DNA of 64,000 bases from CAYUYM01 sp964449305 (GCA_964449305.1 CAYUYM010000004.1:3774-67773); one strand, 5' to 3'; positions 1-11,529 are shown, counted from the first letter of the stretch. The notes: a model not told the origin generated them from the sequence alone. A program made the numbers and translations.

Positions 1-1333
1 GCGCGAAGGCCCTCCCCGGCACCACCTGCGCCACCATCAGGGCGAGCGGATCGAAGGCGCCGCTCAACATCTGGATGGACTCGCCGACCGGTGTCTGGAT
101 GAGTGACAGCGAGGTGCCAGCGAGGGCCACGACAGCACTCCAGAGGGCGAACATCGCCACACCCGCGGTGGGGCCGATCATGAGGGCGCTTCCAACACGG
201 GAATGGAGCACGTGACCGTGCGTGATGAGATCGAGACTGTAGTACTTTTCCATCCATGCCTCGCGTCCCACGGCCTCACTCACCGCCCACACCAGCATGA
301 AGCCTCCGCCGATCACCGCGAACACGGCGACGAAGGACAGCAGGAGCTGCCATCCGAGGGCATCCTCCAGCACGAGAAGCACATTCGCTGCGAAGAGGGC
401 GCCGACCGCGAGGCCGAACACCGTCGCCTTCTTCCAGCCGATCTCGTAGGCACGGATCTTCCGAATGCCCATGATGACGAGAAGCACCGCGATGCCGATG
501 TTGACGAGCAGGGCAAGGATTTCCACGGGGAGGGACTGTTGTGCTGTATCGCCCGTCTGGGTGCTGCGAAAGGCAAAGGAGTAGGACGCAATGGCATTGC
601 CCGAGATGCGCATCGTCACATCCACGGAATCCGTCAGCGTCTGCGACACCGTGCTCCATGTGAAGTTGTAGGAGATGGATGCGGGGAGTTTGTCGATGTT
701 CTCGCCCGTGAAGCGCAGTCGGCCCACGATCGCCTCGAACTCCTTCACCGAATTCACCGTCGGCCGCTCGCGCAGAACCGTGTCACGCACCACGGCATTG
801 ACGGGCCCATGCTCCAGCAGGAAGGCCACGGCGCGCTCGTAGGCAGCCTCAGGCGTGAGCGGCGTCGCGACGGAGGAGTCCACGCTCTGCATCTCGAGCC
901 CGAGAAGACGCCCGGACAGGTCGAAGGACATCGACATCACGCCCTTCTTCATGATCTCCGCGCGATCACTGCCCCCGACATTGACCACTGTTGTCTCCTT
1001 TGCATCCTGCAGCAGTTGCACCACCCAGTAGTAGACCGGCAGGCCGGCGCGTGCGAGACGGCTGGCCTCGGCGGCGCCGTACTCGGATTGCGCACGCGCC
1101 AGCAGGTTGCGGTCGCATTGCAGGGTGATGACGAACCTGCAGTGCGCGGGATCGATGCCCTGCAGCGTCGCCAGGTGGGCGGCACGCTGTTCGATGGTGC
1201 TGCGGTCGGTGGTGAAGCGGATTCCCTCGAGCGGGTTGACCCGGGGGGAGAGCTGCTGGATGAGCATGAAAGAGACCGCAAGCACGATCAACAGCAGGAG
1301 AGCAATGAGGACAGGCTTGGAGGAAGGATTCAT
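1..1333 (-). CDS. Multi-pass membrane protein, 3' end off the window (possible CPBP-type intramembrane protease)
   Basis: This minus-strand frame is open from an ATG at 1333 to the window edge (444 codons), so the C-terminus is missing. The visible part has an N-terminal membrane anchor (about residues 6-24, rich in L, I and V). An extra-cytoplasmic region of about 250 residues follows. At least four hydrophobic segments then begin at about residue 275, with the cytoplasmic-looking stretch RKIRAYEIGWKKAT between the first two. A long non-membrane domain before a helical bundle resembles large CPBP/Abi family proteins. The diagnostic EExxxR and HxxxN motifs would lie beyond base 1, so the family is inference. 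The pruA terminator separates it from pruA, which lies upstream on the same strand. Real coding sequence is likely, because the plus-strand ORFs covering it are Arg/His-rich shadows. Confidence 0.6.
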   Translation of the reverse strand, partial: MNPSSKPVLIALLLLIVLAVSFMLIQQLSPRVNPLEGIRFTTDRSTIEQRAAHLATLQGIDPAHCRFVITLQCDRNLLARAQSEYGAAEASRLARAGLPVYYWVVQLLQDAKETTVVNVGGSDRAEIMKKGVMSMSFDLSGRLLGLEMQSVDSSVATPLTPEAAYERAVAFLLEHGPVNAVVRDTVLRERPTVNSVKEFEAIVGRLRFTGENIDKLPASISYNFTWSTVSQTLTDSVDVTMRISGNAIASYSFAFRSTQTGDTAQQSLPVEILALLVNIGIAVLLVIMGIRKIRAYEIGWKKATVFGLAVGALFAANVLLVLEDALGWQLLLSFVAVFAVIGGGFMLVWAVSEAVGREAWMEKYYSLDLITHGHVLHSRVGSALMIGPTAGVAMFALWSAVVALAGTSLSLIQTPVGESIQMLSGAFDPLALMVAQVVPGRAFA

Positions 1334-1393
1334 TCCCCAAAAAAGCATATTTCCGACGAAAATGAAATGGAATTTCGCGTACCGCCGTCCACG

Positions 1394-1428
1394 AAAAAAC
1401 GGGAGGCGTGATGATGCACGCCTCCCGT
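1394..1428 (-). terminator. Rho-independent terminator of pruA
   Basis: A perfect 12-bp inverted repeat (1399-1410 with 1417-1428) has a 6-nt loop. Read on the minus strand it is followed by six T residues (1394-1399). It lies about 60 bp past the pruA stop and upstream of the next minus-strand gene, so it should end pruA transcripts. Confidence 0.85.
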
Positions 1429-1490
1429 GAATGTGGCCGTCTGGTGATCACCCGCGGTCCGATGCCGCATGGTTCACCGGATGCCTCCGA

Positions 1491-3116
1491 TCACTGCATG
1501 AACGGGTAGCGCCAGTCCTTCGGTGGAACGGTGGTCTCCTTGATGGAGCGGACCGAGATCCAGCGGAGGAGGTTCATCGCGCTGCCGGCCTTGTCGTTCG
1601 TGCCCGAGGAGCGCGCGCCGCCGAAGGGCTGCTGCCCCACGACCGCACCCGTCGGCTTGTCGTTGATGTAGAAGTTGCCTGCGGCGTTGCGCAGCCTGTC
1701 CGACACCTTCACCACCACCTGGCGATCCTGCGCCCACACGGCGCCGGTGAGGGCGTAGGGCGAGGTGGTGTCGCAGAGCATCAGAGCTTCGTCGAACCGC
1801 TCGTCCTCATACACCCATATCGTGAGCACCGGTCCGAAGATCTCCTCCTCCATCGTCTTGAAATGCGGGTTGGTGGTGACGATGGTGGTGGGCTCGATGA
1901 ACCAGCCCTTGGACGAATCGTAGCCGCCGCCCGTGAGGATCTCCGCGTCGGGCGCCTGCTTTGCATGCTCGATATAGGCGGTGATGTCGGTGAAGGCGCC
2001 CTTGTCGATCACGGCAGTCATGAAGTTCGTGAAGTCCTCCGGATCACCGACCGTGATCTTGGAGACCTCGGTGACGTACTTGTCGCGGAACTCCGGCCAG
2101 ATGGAGCGCGGGATGTACATGCGCGATGCAGCCGAACATTTCTGCCCCTGATACTCGAAGGCTCCACGGAGGGCGGCGACGACGAGCGCATCGACATCGG
2201 CGCTGGCATGGGCAAAGATGAAGTCCTTCCCGCCGGTCTCGCCCACGATGCGCGGATAGTACTTGTAGTTGCCGGTGTTGGCGCCGATGGTCTTCCACAT
2301 GTTGTTGAACACGCCGGTGGATCCGGTGAAGTGGAGGCCGGCGAAGTTCGGATTGTCGAGCACGGGGCCGCCCACCTCCCCGCCGGAGCCGGGAAGAAAG
2401 TTGATGACGCCGTCGGGCATGCCGGCTTCCTGGAGGATTTTCATGATCCACCAGGCCGACAGCACAGCGCTCGACGCCGGTTTCCACAGGGCCACGCCGC
2501 CGGGGATGGTGGGGGCGGTGGGCAGGTTGCCGGCGATGGAGGTGAAGTTGAACGGGGTGACGGCGAAGACGAAGCCCTCAAGCGGGCGGTATTCGACGCG
2601 GTTCCACGTGCCCGCGGGCGAGATCGGCTGATCCTCCATGAGCTGCGTCATGTAGTACACATTGAAGCGCCAGAAATCGATGAGCTCGCAGGCGGCGTCG
2701 ATCTCGGACTGGTAGGCCGTCTTCGATTGTCCAAGCATCGTGGCGGCGTTCATGGTGGCACGATGGGGACCGGCGAGCAGATCCGCGGCCTTGAGAAACA
2801 CGGCCACGCGGTGTTCCCACGGCATGGTGGACCACTCCCTGTGGGCCTTCATTGAGGCCTCCACCGCCATCGCCACCTCTCCGCTCCCAGCCTTGTGGTA
2901 GGCGCCGAGCTTGAGCTCGTGGTTGTGCGGGGCACGGATTTCGGCCAGTCTGCCGGTGCGGATCTCCCTCCCTCCGATGATGAGTGGGATCTCCACCTCC
3001 TCCGTCTTCATCCTCGTCATCGCGGTGATGACCTCCGCCCGCTCGGGACTGCCCGGCATGTAGGATTTGACAGGCTCGTTGGCCGGCAGGGGAAGGTTGA
3101 AGAATGCATTCGACAT
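1491..3116 (-). CDS. pruA: L-glutamate gamma-semialdehyde dehydrogenase (1-pyrroline-5-carboxylate dehydrogenase)
   Basis: This NAD-dependent aldehyde dehydrogenase (541 aa) oxidises glutamate gamma-semialdehyde/P5C to glutamate, the second step of proline catabolism. The family fold is complete. The general base is E293 in GETGGKDF, the catalytic cysteine is C327 in GQKCSA, and the stretch EEIFGPVLTIWVY and the C-terminal PFGGARSSGTNDKAG follow. The length matches the monofunctional PruA family (about 540 aa). The start is set at 3116 (MSNAFFNLP) because AAGGTGA lies 8 nt upstream. The longer frame from 3182 would include a non-conserved 22-residue extension. There is no proline dehydrogenase gene beside it, so that step is encoded elsewhere. 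A Bacteroidota-type promoter lies 37-67 bp upstream. Confidence 0.95.
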   Translation of the reverse strand: MSNAFFNLPLPANEPVKSYMPGSPERAEVITAMTRMKTEEVEIPLIIGGREIRTGRLAEIRAPHNHELKLGAYHKAGSGEVAMAVEASMKAHREWSTMPWEHRVAVFLKAADLLAGPHRATMNAATMLGQSKTAYQSEIDAACELIDFWRFNVYYMTQLMEDQPISPAGTWNRVEYRPLEGFVFAVTPFNFTSIAGNLPTAPTIPGGVALWKPASSAVLSAWWIMKILQEAGMPDGVINFLPGSGGEVGGPVLDNPNFAGLHFTGSTGVFNNMWKTIGANTGNYKYYPRIVGETGGKDFIFAHASADVDALVVAALRGAFEYQGQKCSAASRMYIPRSIWPEFRDKYVTEVSKITVGDPEDFTNFMTAVIDKGAFTDITAYIEHAKQAPDAEILTGGGYDSSKGWFIEPTTIVTTNPHFKTMEEEIFGPVLTIWVYEDERFDEALMLCDTTSPYALTGAVWAQDRQVVVKVSDRLRNAAGNFYINDKPTGAVVGQQPFGGARSSGTNDKAGSAMNLLRWISVRSIKETTVPPKDWRYPFMQ

Positions 3117-3152
3117 GATGATTTCACCTTTCATGAATTGAAAAACAGTCTT

Positions 3153-3183
3153 CAAAACTACACGATGGAACATTGTCGGCAAA
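3153..3183 (-). promoter_or_regulatory. Bacteroidota-type promoter of pruA
   Basis: On the minus strand TTTG (3180-3183) is followed after exactly 19 nt by TAGTTTTG (3153-3160). This is a full match to the Bacteroides consensus TTTG-N19-TAnnTTTG. It sits 37 bp before the pruA start and is the best match to this promoter class in the window. Confidence 0.7.
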
Positions 3184-3333
3184 ACACCCGATTTGTGCCT
3201 TGGATCGATGAAAGTGCTCCCACGGAATCATTCCACGAATTTCGGCATCTTATCTGTCGGTGGTCGGACCAACACCGCCGCACGACAACGACGTGGAACA
3301 TTCATCACCTTTCTCACTTCATACGAGCACACC

Positions 3334-3729
3334 ATGGACATGAAAATCACCTTTCCGGGCAACAAGAGGGTCGCAGCGGACTACCACGGCTTTTCGATCC
3401 TGACCGATCAACCTCTTCAGGGTGGCGGGGACAACTCCGCTCCCGCCCCCTTCGATCTCTTCCTCGCATCGCTCGGCACTTGCGCCGGCAGCTACGTTCT
3501 CGGCTTCTGCCAGCAGCGCGGTCTGCCCACCGAGGGCATCGAGCTCATCCAGCGGCACGAATACAACATGGAGAAGCGCATGATCGGCAGGATCAGCATC
3601 GACATCGTGGTTCCCCCCGAATTCCCCGAAAAATACCGCGAGGCGCTTGTGCACACCGCCTCCCTCTGCGCCGTCAAGAAGCACATCCAGGATCCTCCCG
3701 AGTTCGAGATCACCACCGTGGTGAGATGA
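3334..3729 (+). CDS. OsmC-family protein (peroxide/osmotic stress related)
   Basis: This small soluble protein (131 aa) belongs to the OsmC/Ohr superfamily, whose members reduce organic peroxides with a pair of cysteines. The two family cysteines are present, in LGTCAGSYVLGF and in ASLCAVKKH, with the characteristic FLASLGTCAG helix start. It belongs to the general OsmC group rather than clear Ohr, so the substrate is not known. The ATG at 3334 is used because the family alignment begins at MDMKITFPG. The frame extends 47 codons further upstream but that part is unrelated. It is divergent from pruA and shares a 217-bp intergenic region. No strong Shine-Dalgarno sequence is visible. Confidence 0.85.
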   Translation: MDMKITFPGNKRVAADYHGFSILTDQPLQGGGDNSAPAPFDLFLASLGTCAGSYVLGFCQQRGLPTEGIELIQRHEYNMEKRMIGRISIDIVVPPEFPEKYREALVHTASLCAVKKHIQDPPEFEITTVVR

Positions 3730-3802
3730 TACTGCTGCAATTCATGCATCAATGACCAACGTCGACGGCCGGGTGATCCGGCCGTTGGTGCATCTGTTCT
3801 GG

Positions 3803-3835
3803 TTGTGATGTTGTGATGGGGGTTTCCTATATTCG
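3803..3835 (+). promoter_or_regulatory. Probable ilvE promoter
   Basis: TATATTCG (3828-3835) matches the TAnnTTTG -7 element, with TTG at 3803-3805 (22-nt spacing, slightly long). It lies 55 bp upstream of the ilvE start. Confidence 0.45.
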
Positions 3836-3890
3836 TGCAGGCATTGCCCGCAGTGCCCAGCACCTTTTTCCGTACGTTCAAGGAACATTT

Positions 3891-4964
3891 ATGGAACCCA
3901 TTTCGATCACGAAGGCCGAAGGGACGCGCATCACGGATGTCGATTGGAACAATCTGGGATTCGGCGTCTATTTCAGCGACCATGTGTTTATTGCCGATCA
4001 TGTGAACGGCGCCTGGGGCGATCTGCGCATCGTGCCCTACGGCCCGATGCCTGTCAATCCCGGCATGTGCACGCTGCATTATGGGCAGACCATCTTCGAG
4101 GGATTGAAGGCGTTTCGCGCTGTGGACGGGACGGTCAACGTCTTCCGTCCCCAGAAGAACGCCGCCCGGCTCAACCACTCCGGCAGCCTCGTCTGCATTC
4201 CGGAGATCGATCCTGAAATTGTCATGGAGGGGATCCGCCAGCTCGTGAAAATCGATCAGGCATGGATCCCGACCAAGCGTGGTCATTCGCTGTACATCCG
4301 TCCCGTGGTTTATGGTTCCAATGATTTTCTCGGCGTCCATGCTGCAGCCACCTATCGCCTCATCATCATGACGTCGCCGGTGGCCTCGTACTACGCGGAG
4401 GGGCTCAACCCTGTGCGCATCATGGTATCGACCGAATGGGTGCGCGCGGTGAAGGGCGGACTGGGATCGGCGAAGACGGCAGCAAACTATGCCGCAAGTC
4501 TGTATGGTGCCAAGAAAGCGAAGGAGGCCGGCTTCTCCCAGGTGCTCTGGCTCGACGGCGTGTCCCGCGAATTCGTGGACGAGGTGGGTGCCATGAACAT
4601 CATGTTTGTGATCGGTGATGAGCTGGTGACGCCGTCGCTGGAGAACGGCACCATCCTCGCCGGAATCACGCGCGACTCTGTGCTGCAACTGGCCCGCTCG
4701 TGGGGCATGACCGCAACGGAGCGTGGTGTCACCATCGACGAGATTCGTCGTGCCCATGCCGCTGGCACACTGAAGGAGGTGTTCGGCACCGGCACGGCCG
4801 CGGTGATCAGCCCGGTGGGCGAGCTCGTCTACAAGGGCGAATCGATGCTCATCAACGGCGGGCAGATCGGTCCCGTTGCGCAGAAGTTCTATGACACCAT
4901 CACGGGCATCCAGTATGGCGAGGTGGAGGATGCGCACAAATGGAACATGAAGATCGAGCTCTGA
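3891..4964 (+). CDS. ilvE: Branched-chain amino acid aminotransferase
   Basis: This fold-type IV PLP enzyme (357 aa) performs the last transamination in valine, leucine and isoleucine synthesis and the first step of their breakdown. The PLP lysine is K195 in GSAKTAANYAAS. Other family stretches seen are YGQTIFEGLKAF, the arginine-bearing YIRPVVYG, EVGAMNIMFV and TILAGITRDSVL. The length and these motifs fit the longer (class II, eukaryote-like) BCAT group better than the 310-aa E. coli type. The start is at 3891 because AAGGA lies 6 nt upstream. The 26-codon N-terminal extension of the open frame is not conserved in character. It is a single-gene unit closed by a strong terminator. Confidence 0.95.
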   Translation: MEPISITKAEGTRITDVDWNNLGFGVYFSDHVFIADHVNGAWGDLRIVPYGPMPVNPGMCTLHYGQTIFEGLKAFRAVDGTVNVFRPQKNAARLNHSGSLVCIPEIDPEIVMEGIRQLVKIDQAWIPTKRGHSLYIRPVVYGSNDFLGVHAAATYRLIIMTSPVASYYAEGLNPVRIMVSTEWVRAVKGGLGSAKTAANYAASLYGAKKAKEAGFSQVLWLDGVSREFVDEVGAMNIMFVIGDELVTPSLENGTILAGITRDSVLQLARSWGMTATERGVTIDEIRRAHAAGTLKEVFGTGTAAVISPVGELVYKGESMLINGGQIGPVAQKFYDTITGIQYGEVEDAHKWNMKIEL

Positions 4965-4987
4965 GCCTGCAACCGTGAGGTGAAATG

Positions 4988-5019
4988 AAAACGGGGCGCC
5001 CATGTGGCGCCCCGTTTTT
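4988..5019. terminator. Bidirectional terminator between convergent genes
   Basis: A 13-bp perfect stem (4988-5000 with 5006-5018) has a CATGT loop. It has an A-run at the left and a T-run at the right. It lies between ilvE (+) and the minus-strand membrane protein that ends at 5042, so it can serve both strands. Confidence 0.85.
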
Positions 5020-5041
5020 CTTTCCACACCCTTCCGCCACC

Positions 5042-5902
5042 TCAGCGGATCACTGTTGCGACAGGCCTGGGCTGGTCGAGCTCCTCGTACTTCAACTCGG
5101 AACCGAACATGCTGTGCGGTATCAGGTAGGTGGCCAGCGTGATCACGAGCGATGCGAGGATCACCCACTTCGCATAGCCCGTCGGAGACGCATCCTTGAA
5201 TCGGCGGTTGGCGAACCATGCCACCAGCCACACGATCACCATGACGATGGTCTTGTTGTCCGTGAGGTCGCCGCCGAAGGGCCAGCCCGTCCAGTAGGCC
5301 CCGAAGGAGTACTTCTGGACGATGGGCCCGAAGATCAGTCCGCCGATGGCGAGAAGGATCGTTGTCCACAGCACATGCGTGTACGGCCGCGGATCCTTGC
5401 GGAAGATCTCGAGACCGGCACGGACGCCGAACATCATGCCGATGAACATGATGGCGACGTGCGGGATGAGGATCCATGCCGGCACGGAATCTCGTGAACG
5501 AGTGACGATGCTTCCCGACTCCGGAAGCCGTGCCGGGGTGCCCTTCACATCAAGCTCCACATGGTACTCGAGCTTGCCCGCCGCAGGCTGGTGCGGAAGC
5601 ATCACCACCAGCTTTTCCCCGCTGCGCACAAAGGGGATGGCGGTGAGCGTGTCGCTGGTCTTGTAGCGCTTGTACAACAGGCGCCCCGTCACGCCGGGAT
5701 CCGCGACGGTGATGGGGACCTCCTGTTCGTATTCCCCCTCACTCGAACGCGTCAGCGTGTAGGCGATTTCCGTGCCCTGGATGGTGACCTTCCCCGACAC
5801 GGGGTGGGTGGGCCCCGTCATGCGCTGGTACACGGCGGCTGCCACCATGATCACAAAGGCGAGCACCCAGAAAAGCAGGGATTGTATGCGGAAGTTCTTC
5901 AT
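5042..5902 (-). CDS. Conserved five-helix membrane protein of unknown function
   Basis: This 286-aa protein has an N-terminal membrane anchor (about residues 8-27). An extracytoplasmic beta-rich domain of about 120 residues follows, containing PITVADPGVTGRLLYKRYKT. Four more membrane helices follow, and the protein ends YLIPHSMFGSELKYEELDQ. I do not recognise a named family. The arrangement of one anchor, a sandwich-like domain and a four-helix bundle occurs in uncharacterised Bacteroidota proteins. The start at 5902 (MKNFRIQSLL) has AAGGA about 10 nt upstream. The annotated frame could extend to a TTG at 5965, which is less likely. It is monocistronic and convergent with ilvE. Confidence 0.75.
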   Translation of the reverse strand: MKNFRIQSLLFWVLAFVIMVAAAVYQRMTGPTHPVSGKVTIQGTEIAYTLTRSSEGEYEQEVPITVADPGVTGRLLYKRYKTSDTLTAIPFVRSGEKLVVMLPHQPAAGKLEYHVELDVKGTPARLPESGSIVTRSRDSVPAWILIPHVAIMFIGMMFGVRAGLEIFRKDPRPYTHVLWTTILLAIGGLIFGPIVQKYSFGAYWTGWPFGGDLTDNKTIVMVIVWLVAWFANRRFKDASPTGYAKWVILASLVITLATYLIPHSMFGSELKYEELDQPRPVATVIR

Positions 5903-6002
5903 TGCCGGAGGTCCTTTCGTGGATGAGTTGACACCAAATATGATGGACCTGCTCCGATTATCCAAGAATTGTGTCGGATGACGTCCATGAAAAGGATGTG
6001 GA

Positions 6003-8279
<2,277 letters not shown>

Positions 8280-8451
8280 ATCACGTTTTTCCGGGATTCC
8301 CCCATCTCGTATCTTGCCTTCTGGTGGGGGAACCTCGCGCTCACATGACGGCATCGCGCATTGACCGACCAGCGACAGTTCCCGCATCATGGGGTGAAGA
8401 CCGCATGAACGCGCTGCCAACGATGAGCACCCGCAGAGAGGGGAGGCTACC

Positions 8452-8802
8452 ATGAAATACTTCGAAATCTATCGTTCCGCTGGAAAACCCCTGGCGGCCT
8501 GCAAGATCGGGTGGAGCTGGCCGGGGTTTGCGTTCACCGTTGTCTGGGCGCTGATCAACAGGCACTTCGTGATGCTTGGTCTCGGGCTCGTGACCGCCGT
8601 GATGGTGTACCCGCTGCACACCTATGGCTACGTGATGTGGGCAATGGCCATGATGGCCCTGTTCGGCCTTGAAGCGAATCATCTGAAGCGCCGGCAGCTT
8701 CTCAACAGCGGATACATCCATGTGGCTACCATCGGTGCGAAGAGCCCGGACGAGGCGATCGTGAGATTCCAGTCGAGTGCCGATGCCGGCGAGAATGATT
8801 GA
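8452..8802 (+). CDS. DUF2628-family small membrane protein
   Basis: This 116-aa protein has a soluble start (MKYFEIYRSAGKPLAACKIG). A hairpin of hydrophobic segments (about residues 23-75, rich in F, V, W and A) follows, then a short charged tail. The pattern of a tryptophan-rich WSWPGFAF entry followed by two or three helices is typical of DUF2628 proteins, whose function is unknown. GGGAGG lies 6 nt before the ATG, a good ribosome-binding site. It stands alone between the DUF255 gene and the glycosyltransferase gene. Confidence 0.75.
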   Translation: MKYFEIYRSAGKPLAACKIGWSWPGFAFTVVWALINRHFVMLGLGLVTAVMVYPLHTYGYVMWAMAMMALFGLEANHLKRRQLLNSGYIHVATIGAKSPDEAIVRFQSSADAGEND

Positions 8803-8852
8803 CGCAGTGTCCAGCGTCCCTGCGGCGGGGGACGTGGGGGGCTGACGGCGGA

Positions 8853-8884
8853 TTGTCATTTCTCCCGGTAATTTGATACATTTT
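8853..8884 (+). promoter_or_regulatory. Probable promoter of the WecA-like gene
   Basis: TTG (8853-8855), a 21-nt gap and TACATTTT (8877-8884) fit the TTG-N19-21-TAnnTTtg pattern. They lie 51 bp upstream of the start codon. Confidence 0.5.
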
Positions 8885-8934
8885 CAGACTGATCCGGTGC
8901 ACAACCGGATGCCCGCCACGATCTGACAGGAAGT

Positions 8935-10119
8935 ATGATTTTTTCCGCTGTCTCCTTTCTCCTTGTCCTGTTGACCATGCCGCTGTTCATCACCCTGGCG
9001 GAGGCCTTCACGCTGTATGACATTCCGGACAAGTACCGCAAGACGCACCAGCGGAAGATCCCCTTCACCGGCGGGTTCAGCATCATCGCCTCCTGTCTTC
9101 TTGCCATTGTCGCGTTGTTCATCTTCTCCGACGAGACGTTTCGATCCTACCAGATCAAACCAGACTTCTCCCTCTACCTGTACTTTGCCGAGGCAACGTT
9201 CGTCGTGGTGATTCTTGGAGTGATCGACGACATGCGCGACCTGGCGTACACCACGAAGTTCCTGTACCAGTTCATCGCGGCCTTTCTTGTGATCCTCGGC
9301 GCCATCAACTCCTCTCTTCTTCCCCTGCCCTCCGATGCAGGTGGCACAAGTGTTTTGACGAGTTCGGCCACCGTCATCATCTCCATCCTGTGGTTTGTGG
9401 GGATGACGAATGCTGTGAACATGATCGACGGGATGGATGGGCTGGCCGGTGGAACGACGCTTCTCTCCGCCATCTCGCTCGGTGTGCTCGCATTGATGTG
9501 GGGCAACCCCACGCTTCCGACCATCCTGTTCATCATCGCCGGTGCGCTGCTCGGGTTCCTTCTCTTCAACTTCCACCCGGCGCGCGTCTTCATGGGGAAC
9601 ACGGGGAGCATGGTGATCGGCTTCGCGATCAGTGTGTGTTCGTGGGTGCTGCTCGATTCCGGTCCCGACAAATCCACCACGATGTTCGTCCCCCTTGTGA
9701 TACTCGGGCTTCCGCTCACCGACACACTGCTGGCGTTTTTCCGGCGCCTCATCAAGGGGAAGAACCCCTTCAGTGCGGACATGTTCCACATCCATCACAT
9801 GCTGAAGTTCCGCTTCAACCTGTCGCACCGCGCCACCGTGCTTGTGCTGTACGCGATCAGCGCCATCCTCGGGGGTGCGGGCATCCTCATCGCCTCCATC
9901 CCCGCAGGTCCCGGATGGGCGGTGATCATCGCCCTGCTGGGTGGCATGGGGTTGTTCCTTCACAAGCTTGGCTACACCAACCTGCTTGCATCCGACAAGC
10001 AGGAGATGCCCGCCGCTGATGCGGTGCCCCCGGGGCGCAACGGCAAGGGGCATCACCTCCCACACATTTCCCCCAATGGGAACGGGGTCAAGAAGCGGCA
10101 GCACGCAGGACGCGCCTGA
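8935..10119 (+). CDS. WecA/TagO-like undecaprenyl-phosphate glycosyl-1-phosphate transferase
   Basis: This polytopic membrane enzyme (394 aa) of the MraY/WecA family attaches a sugar-1-phosphate (commonly GlcNAc-1-P from UDP-GlcNAc) to undecaprenyl phosphate. That starts a cell-surface polysaccharide. Diagnostic motifs are the aspartates in DDMRDL, NMIDGMDGLAGG, FMGNTGSMVIGF and the HIHH motif in DMFHIHHML, which is typical of WecA/TagO rather than MraY. About ten hydrophobic segments are present. The last 45 residues are a polar His/Gly/Asn tail outside the conserved domain. AGGAAGT immediately precedes the ATG. No other polysaccharide genes are next to it. The sugar cannot be read from the sequence. 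Confidence 0.9.
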   Translation: MIFSAVSFLLVLLTMPLFITLAEAFTLYDIPDKYRKTHQRKIPFTGGFSIIASCLLAIVALFIFSDETFRSYQIKPDFSLYLYFAEATFVVVILGVIDDMRDLAYTTKFLYQFIAAFLVILGAINSSLLPLPSDAGGTSVLTSSATVIISILWFVGMTNAVNMIDGMDGLAGGTTLLSAISLGVLALMWGNPTLPTILFIIAGALLGFLLFNFHPARVFMGNTGSMVIGFAISVCSWVLLDSGPDKSTTMFVPLVILGLPLTDTLLAFFRRLIKGKNPFSADMFHIHHMLKFRFNLSHRATVLVLYAISAILGGAGILIASIPAGPGWAVIIALLGGMGLFLHKLGYTNLLASDKQEMPAADAVPPGRNGKGHHLPHISPNGNGVKKRQHAGRA

Positions 10120-10275
10120 CCGTTTCCTCCCGACCGGAGTGCCGGTGCTGCCGCAGGCAGCGCCGCGTCTGATCGCAAGGCATCAGACACATGAATGCAC
10201 GCTGTGCAACCAGACCGTCCCGATCCCGTATCCCGATTCGTTTCATCCAGCCCCGCCACATTCCGCATCAGCATC

Positions 10276-11523
10276 ATGCACCAGGATCAACCCTCCGACC
10301 TCTCCACTCTGAAAATCGACCGCACACAGCCTGCTGCGCGCTTCAGCGGCCGGCAGCGAAAACGCCGGCGCACATGGCTGATCATCGGCGGATCTGCTGT
10401 CGTGCTCATCATCATCATCGCGCTGTCCGGAGCCTTCCATGCCGCACCGCAGGTCACGGTGACGAATGTGACGCAGATCTCGCCCACGCAGTCGCGGCAG
10501 ATTCTCATGGCCTCCGGCTATGTGGTGGCGCAGCGCAAGGCCTCCATCGCCTCGAAAGGCACAGGCCGGCTGGTGGCGCTCAACGTGGTGGAGGGCCAGA
10601 CGGTGAGGAAGGACGAGGTGGTGGCGCGCATCGAGAGCAGCGACATGGAGGCGGCCATCGCCCAGGCCCGTGCGAACATCGAGCTGGCGAAGGCGGGGCT
10701 GAAGCAGGCCGAGGCCGAGCAGATTGATGCGGAGGTGAGCTTTACGCGCGCGAAGGCGCTGCTGGCGGCGGGGTCGATCTCCAAGGCCGAGCACGACATG
10801 GCGGAAGCGCGGTGGAAGCGCGGCACAGCCGCCGTGCAGTCGGCGCAGGCGTCGATCCGCGCGGGCGAGGCGGCACTCAACGCCGCGGAGATCCAGCTCG
10901 AGAACACACGCATCCGCGCGCCGTTCGACGGGACGGTGCTCACGAAGAATGCCGACATCGGCGAAGTGGTGTCGCCATTCAGCGCGTCTGCCACCTCACG
11001 CGGCGCCGTGGTGACCATGGCCGACATGAGTTCGCTGGAGGTGGAGGTGGACGTCTCGGAATCGAACATCGAGCGCATCGCTGCGGGCCAGCCCTGCGAA
11101 ATCACACTTGATGCCTATCCCGACAGGCGCTACAAGGGTGTCGTCAGCAAGATCGTGCCGACAGCCGACAGGACGAAGGCGACCGTGCTCACCAAGGTGC
11201 AGTTCCAGGACCTCGACGCACGCGTGCTTCCGGAGATGAGTGCAAAGGTGGCCTTCCTCGATCCCGCGGTGGATCCCGCTCAGATCGCCGCCCCGCTCCG
11301 GCCGGCCGTGTCGGTGGATGCCGTGGTGACGGCCGACGGGACATCGCATGTGTTTGTCGTGGACAAGGGGGTGATCCGCCGCCGCCAGGTGCAGACAGGT
11401 GCAACAGCCGGCACCATGGTTGAAGTGGTGTCGGGCCTCGCCGTCGGGGAGCAGGTGGTGTTGACACCCGGTCCCGATCTGAAGGACGGGATGGAGGTGG
11501 TGGTTGTGGAAGGCGGGAAGTGA
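10276..11523 (+). CDS. HlyD/MacA-type periplasmic adaptor of an ABC efflux system
   Basis: This 415-aa membrane fusion protein has one N-terminal anchor (about residues 35-55). A beta-barrel/lipoyl segment follows (GRLVALNVVEGQTVRKDEVVARIES). An alpha-helical hairpin (about 120-195) comes next, then the second lipoyl half with TRIRAPFDGTVL and the C-terminal MP domain. It links an inner-membrane ABC transporter to an outer-membrane channel. No TolC-like gene is in the window. The ATG at 10276 is chosen because the upstream 27 codons are Pro/Ser-rich and non-conserved. No clear ribosome-binding site supports either start. It is the first gene of a four-gene operon with gaps of 6 bp or less. 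Confidence 0.9.
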   Translation: MHQDQPSDLSTLKIDRTQPAARFSGRQRKRRRTWLIIGGSAVVLIIIIALSGAFHAAPQVTVTNVTQISPTQSRQILMASGYVVAQRKASIASKGTGRLVALNVVEGQTVRKDEVVARIESSDMEAAIAQARANIELAKAGLKQAEAEQIDAEVSFTRAKALLAAGSISKAEHDMAEARWKRGTAAVQSAQASIRAGEAALNAAEIQLENTRIRAPFDGTVLTKNADIGEVVSPFSASATSRGAVVTMADMSSLEVEVDVSESNIERIAAGQPCEITLDAYPDRRYKGVVSKIVPTADRTKATVLTKVQFQDLDARVLPEMSAKVAFLDPAVDPAQIAAPLRPAVSVDAVVTADGTSHVFVVDKGVIRRRQVQTGATAGTMVEVVSGLAVGEQVVLTPGPDLKDGMEVVVVEGGK

Positions 11524-11529
11524 GCCGCC

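Noticed and set aside
203..2855. Two long plus-strand open frames (203-1411 and 1431-2855)
   Set aside because: They are antisense to the truncated membrane protein and pruA and are rich in Arg, His and Gly with no fold pattern, which is the usual shadow of GC-rich genes.
3492..5477. 661-codon minus-strand open frame over osmC and ilvE
   Set aside because: It is antisense to two well-recognised genes and shows no domain, so it is a shadow.
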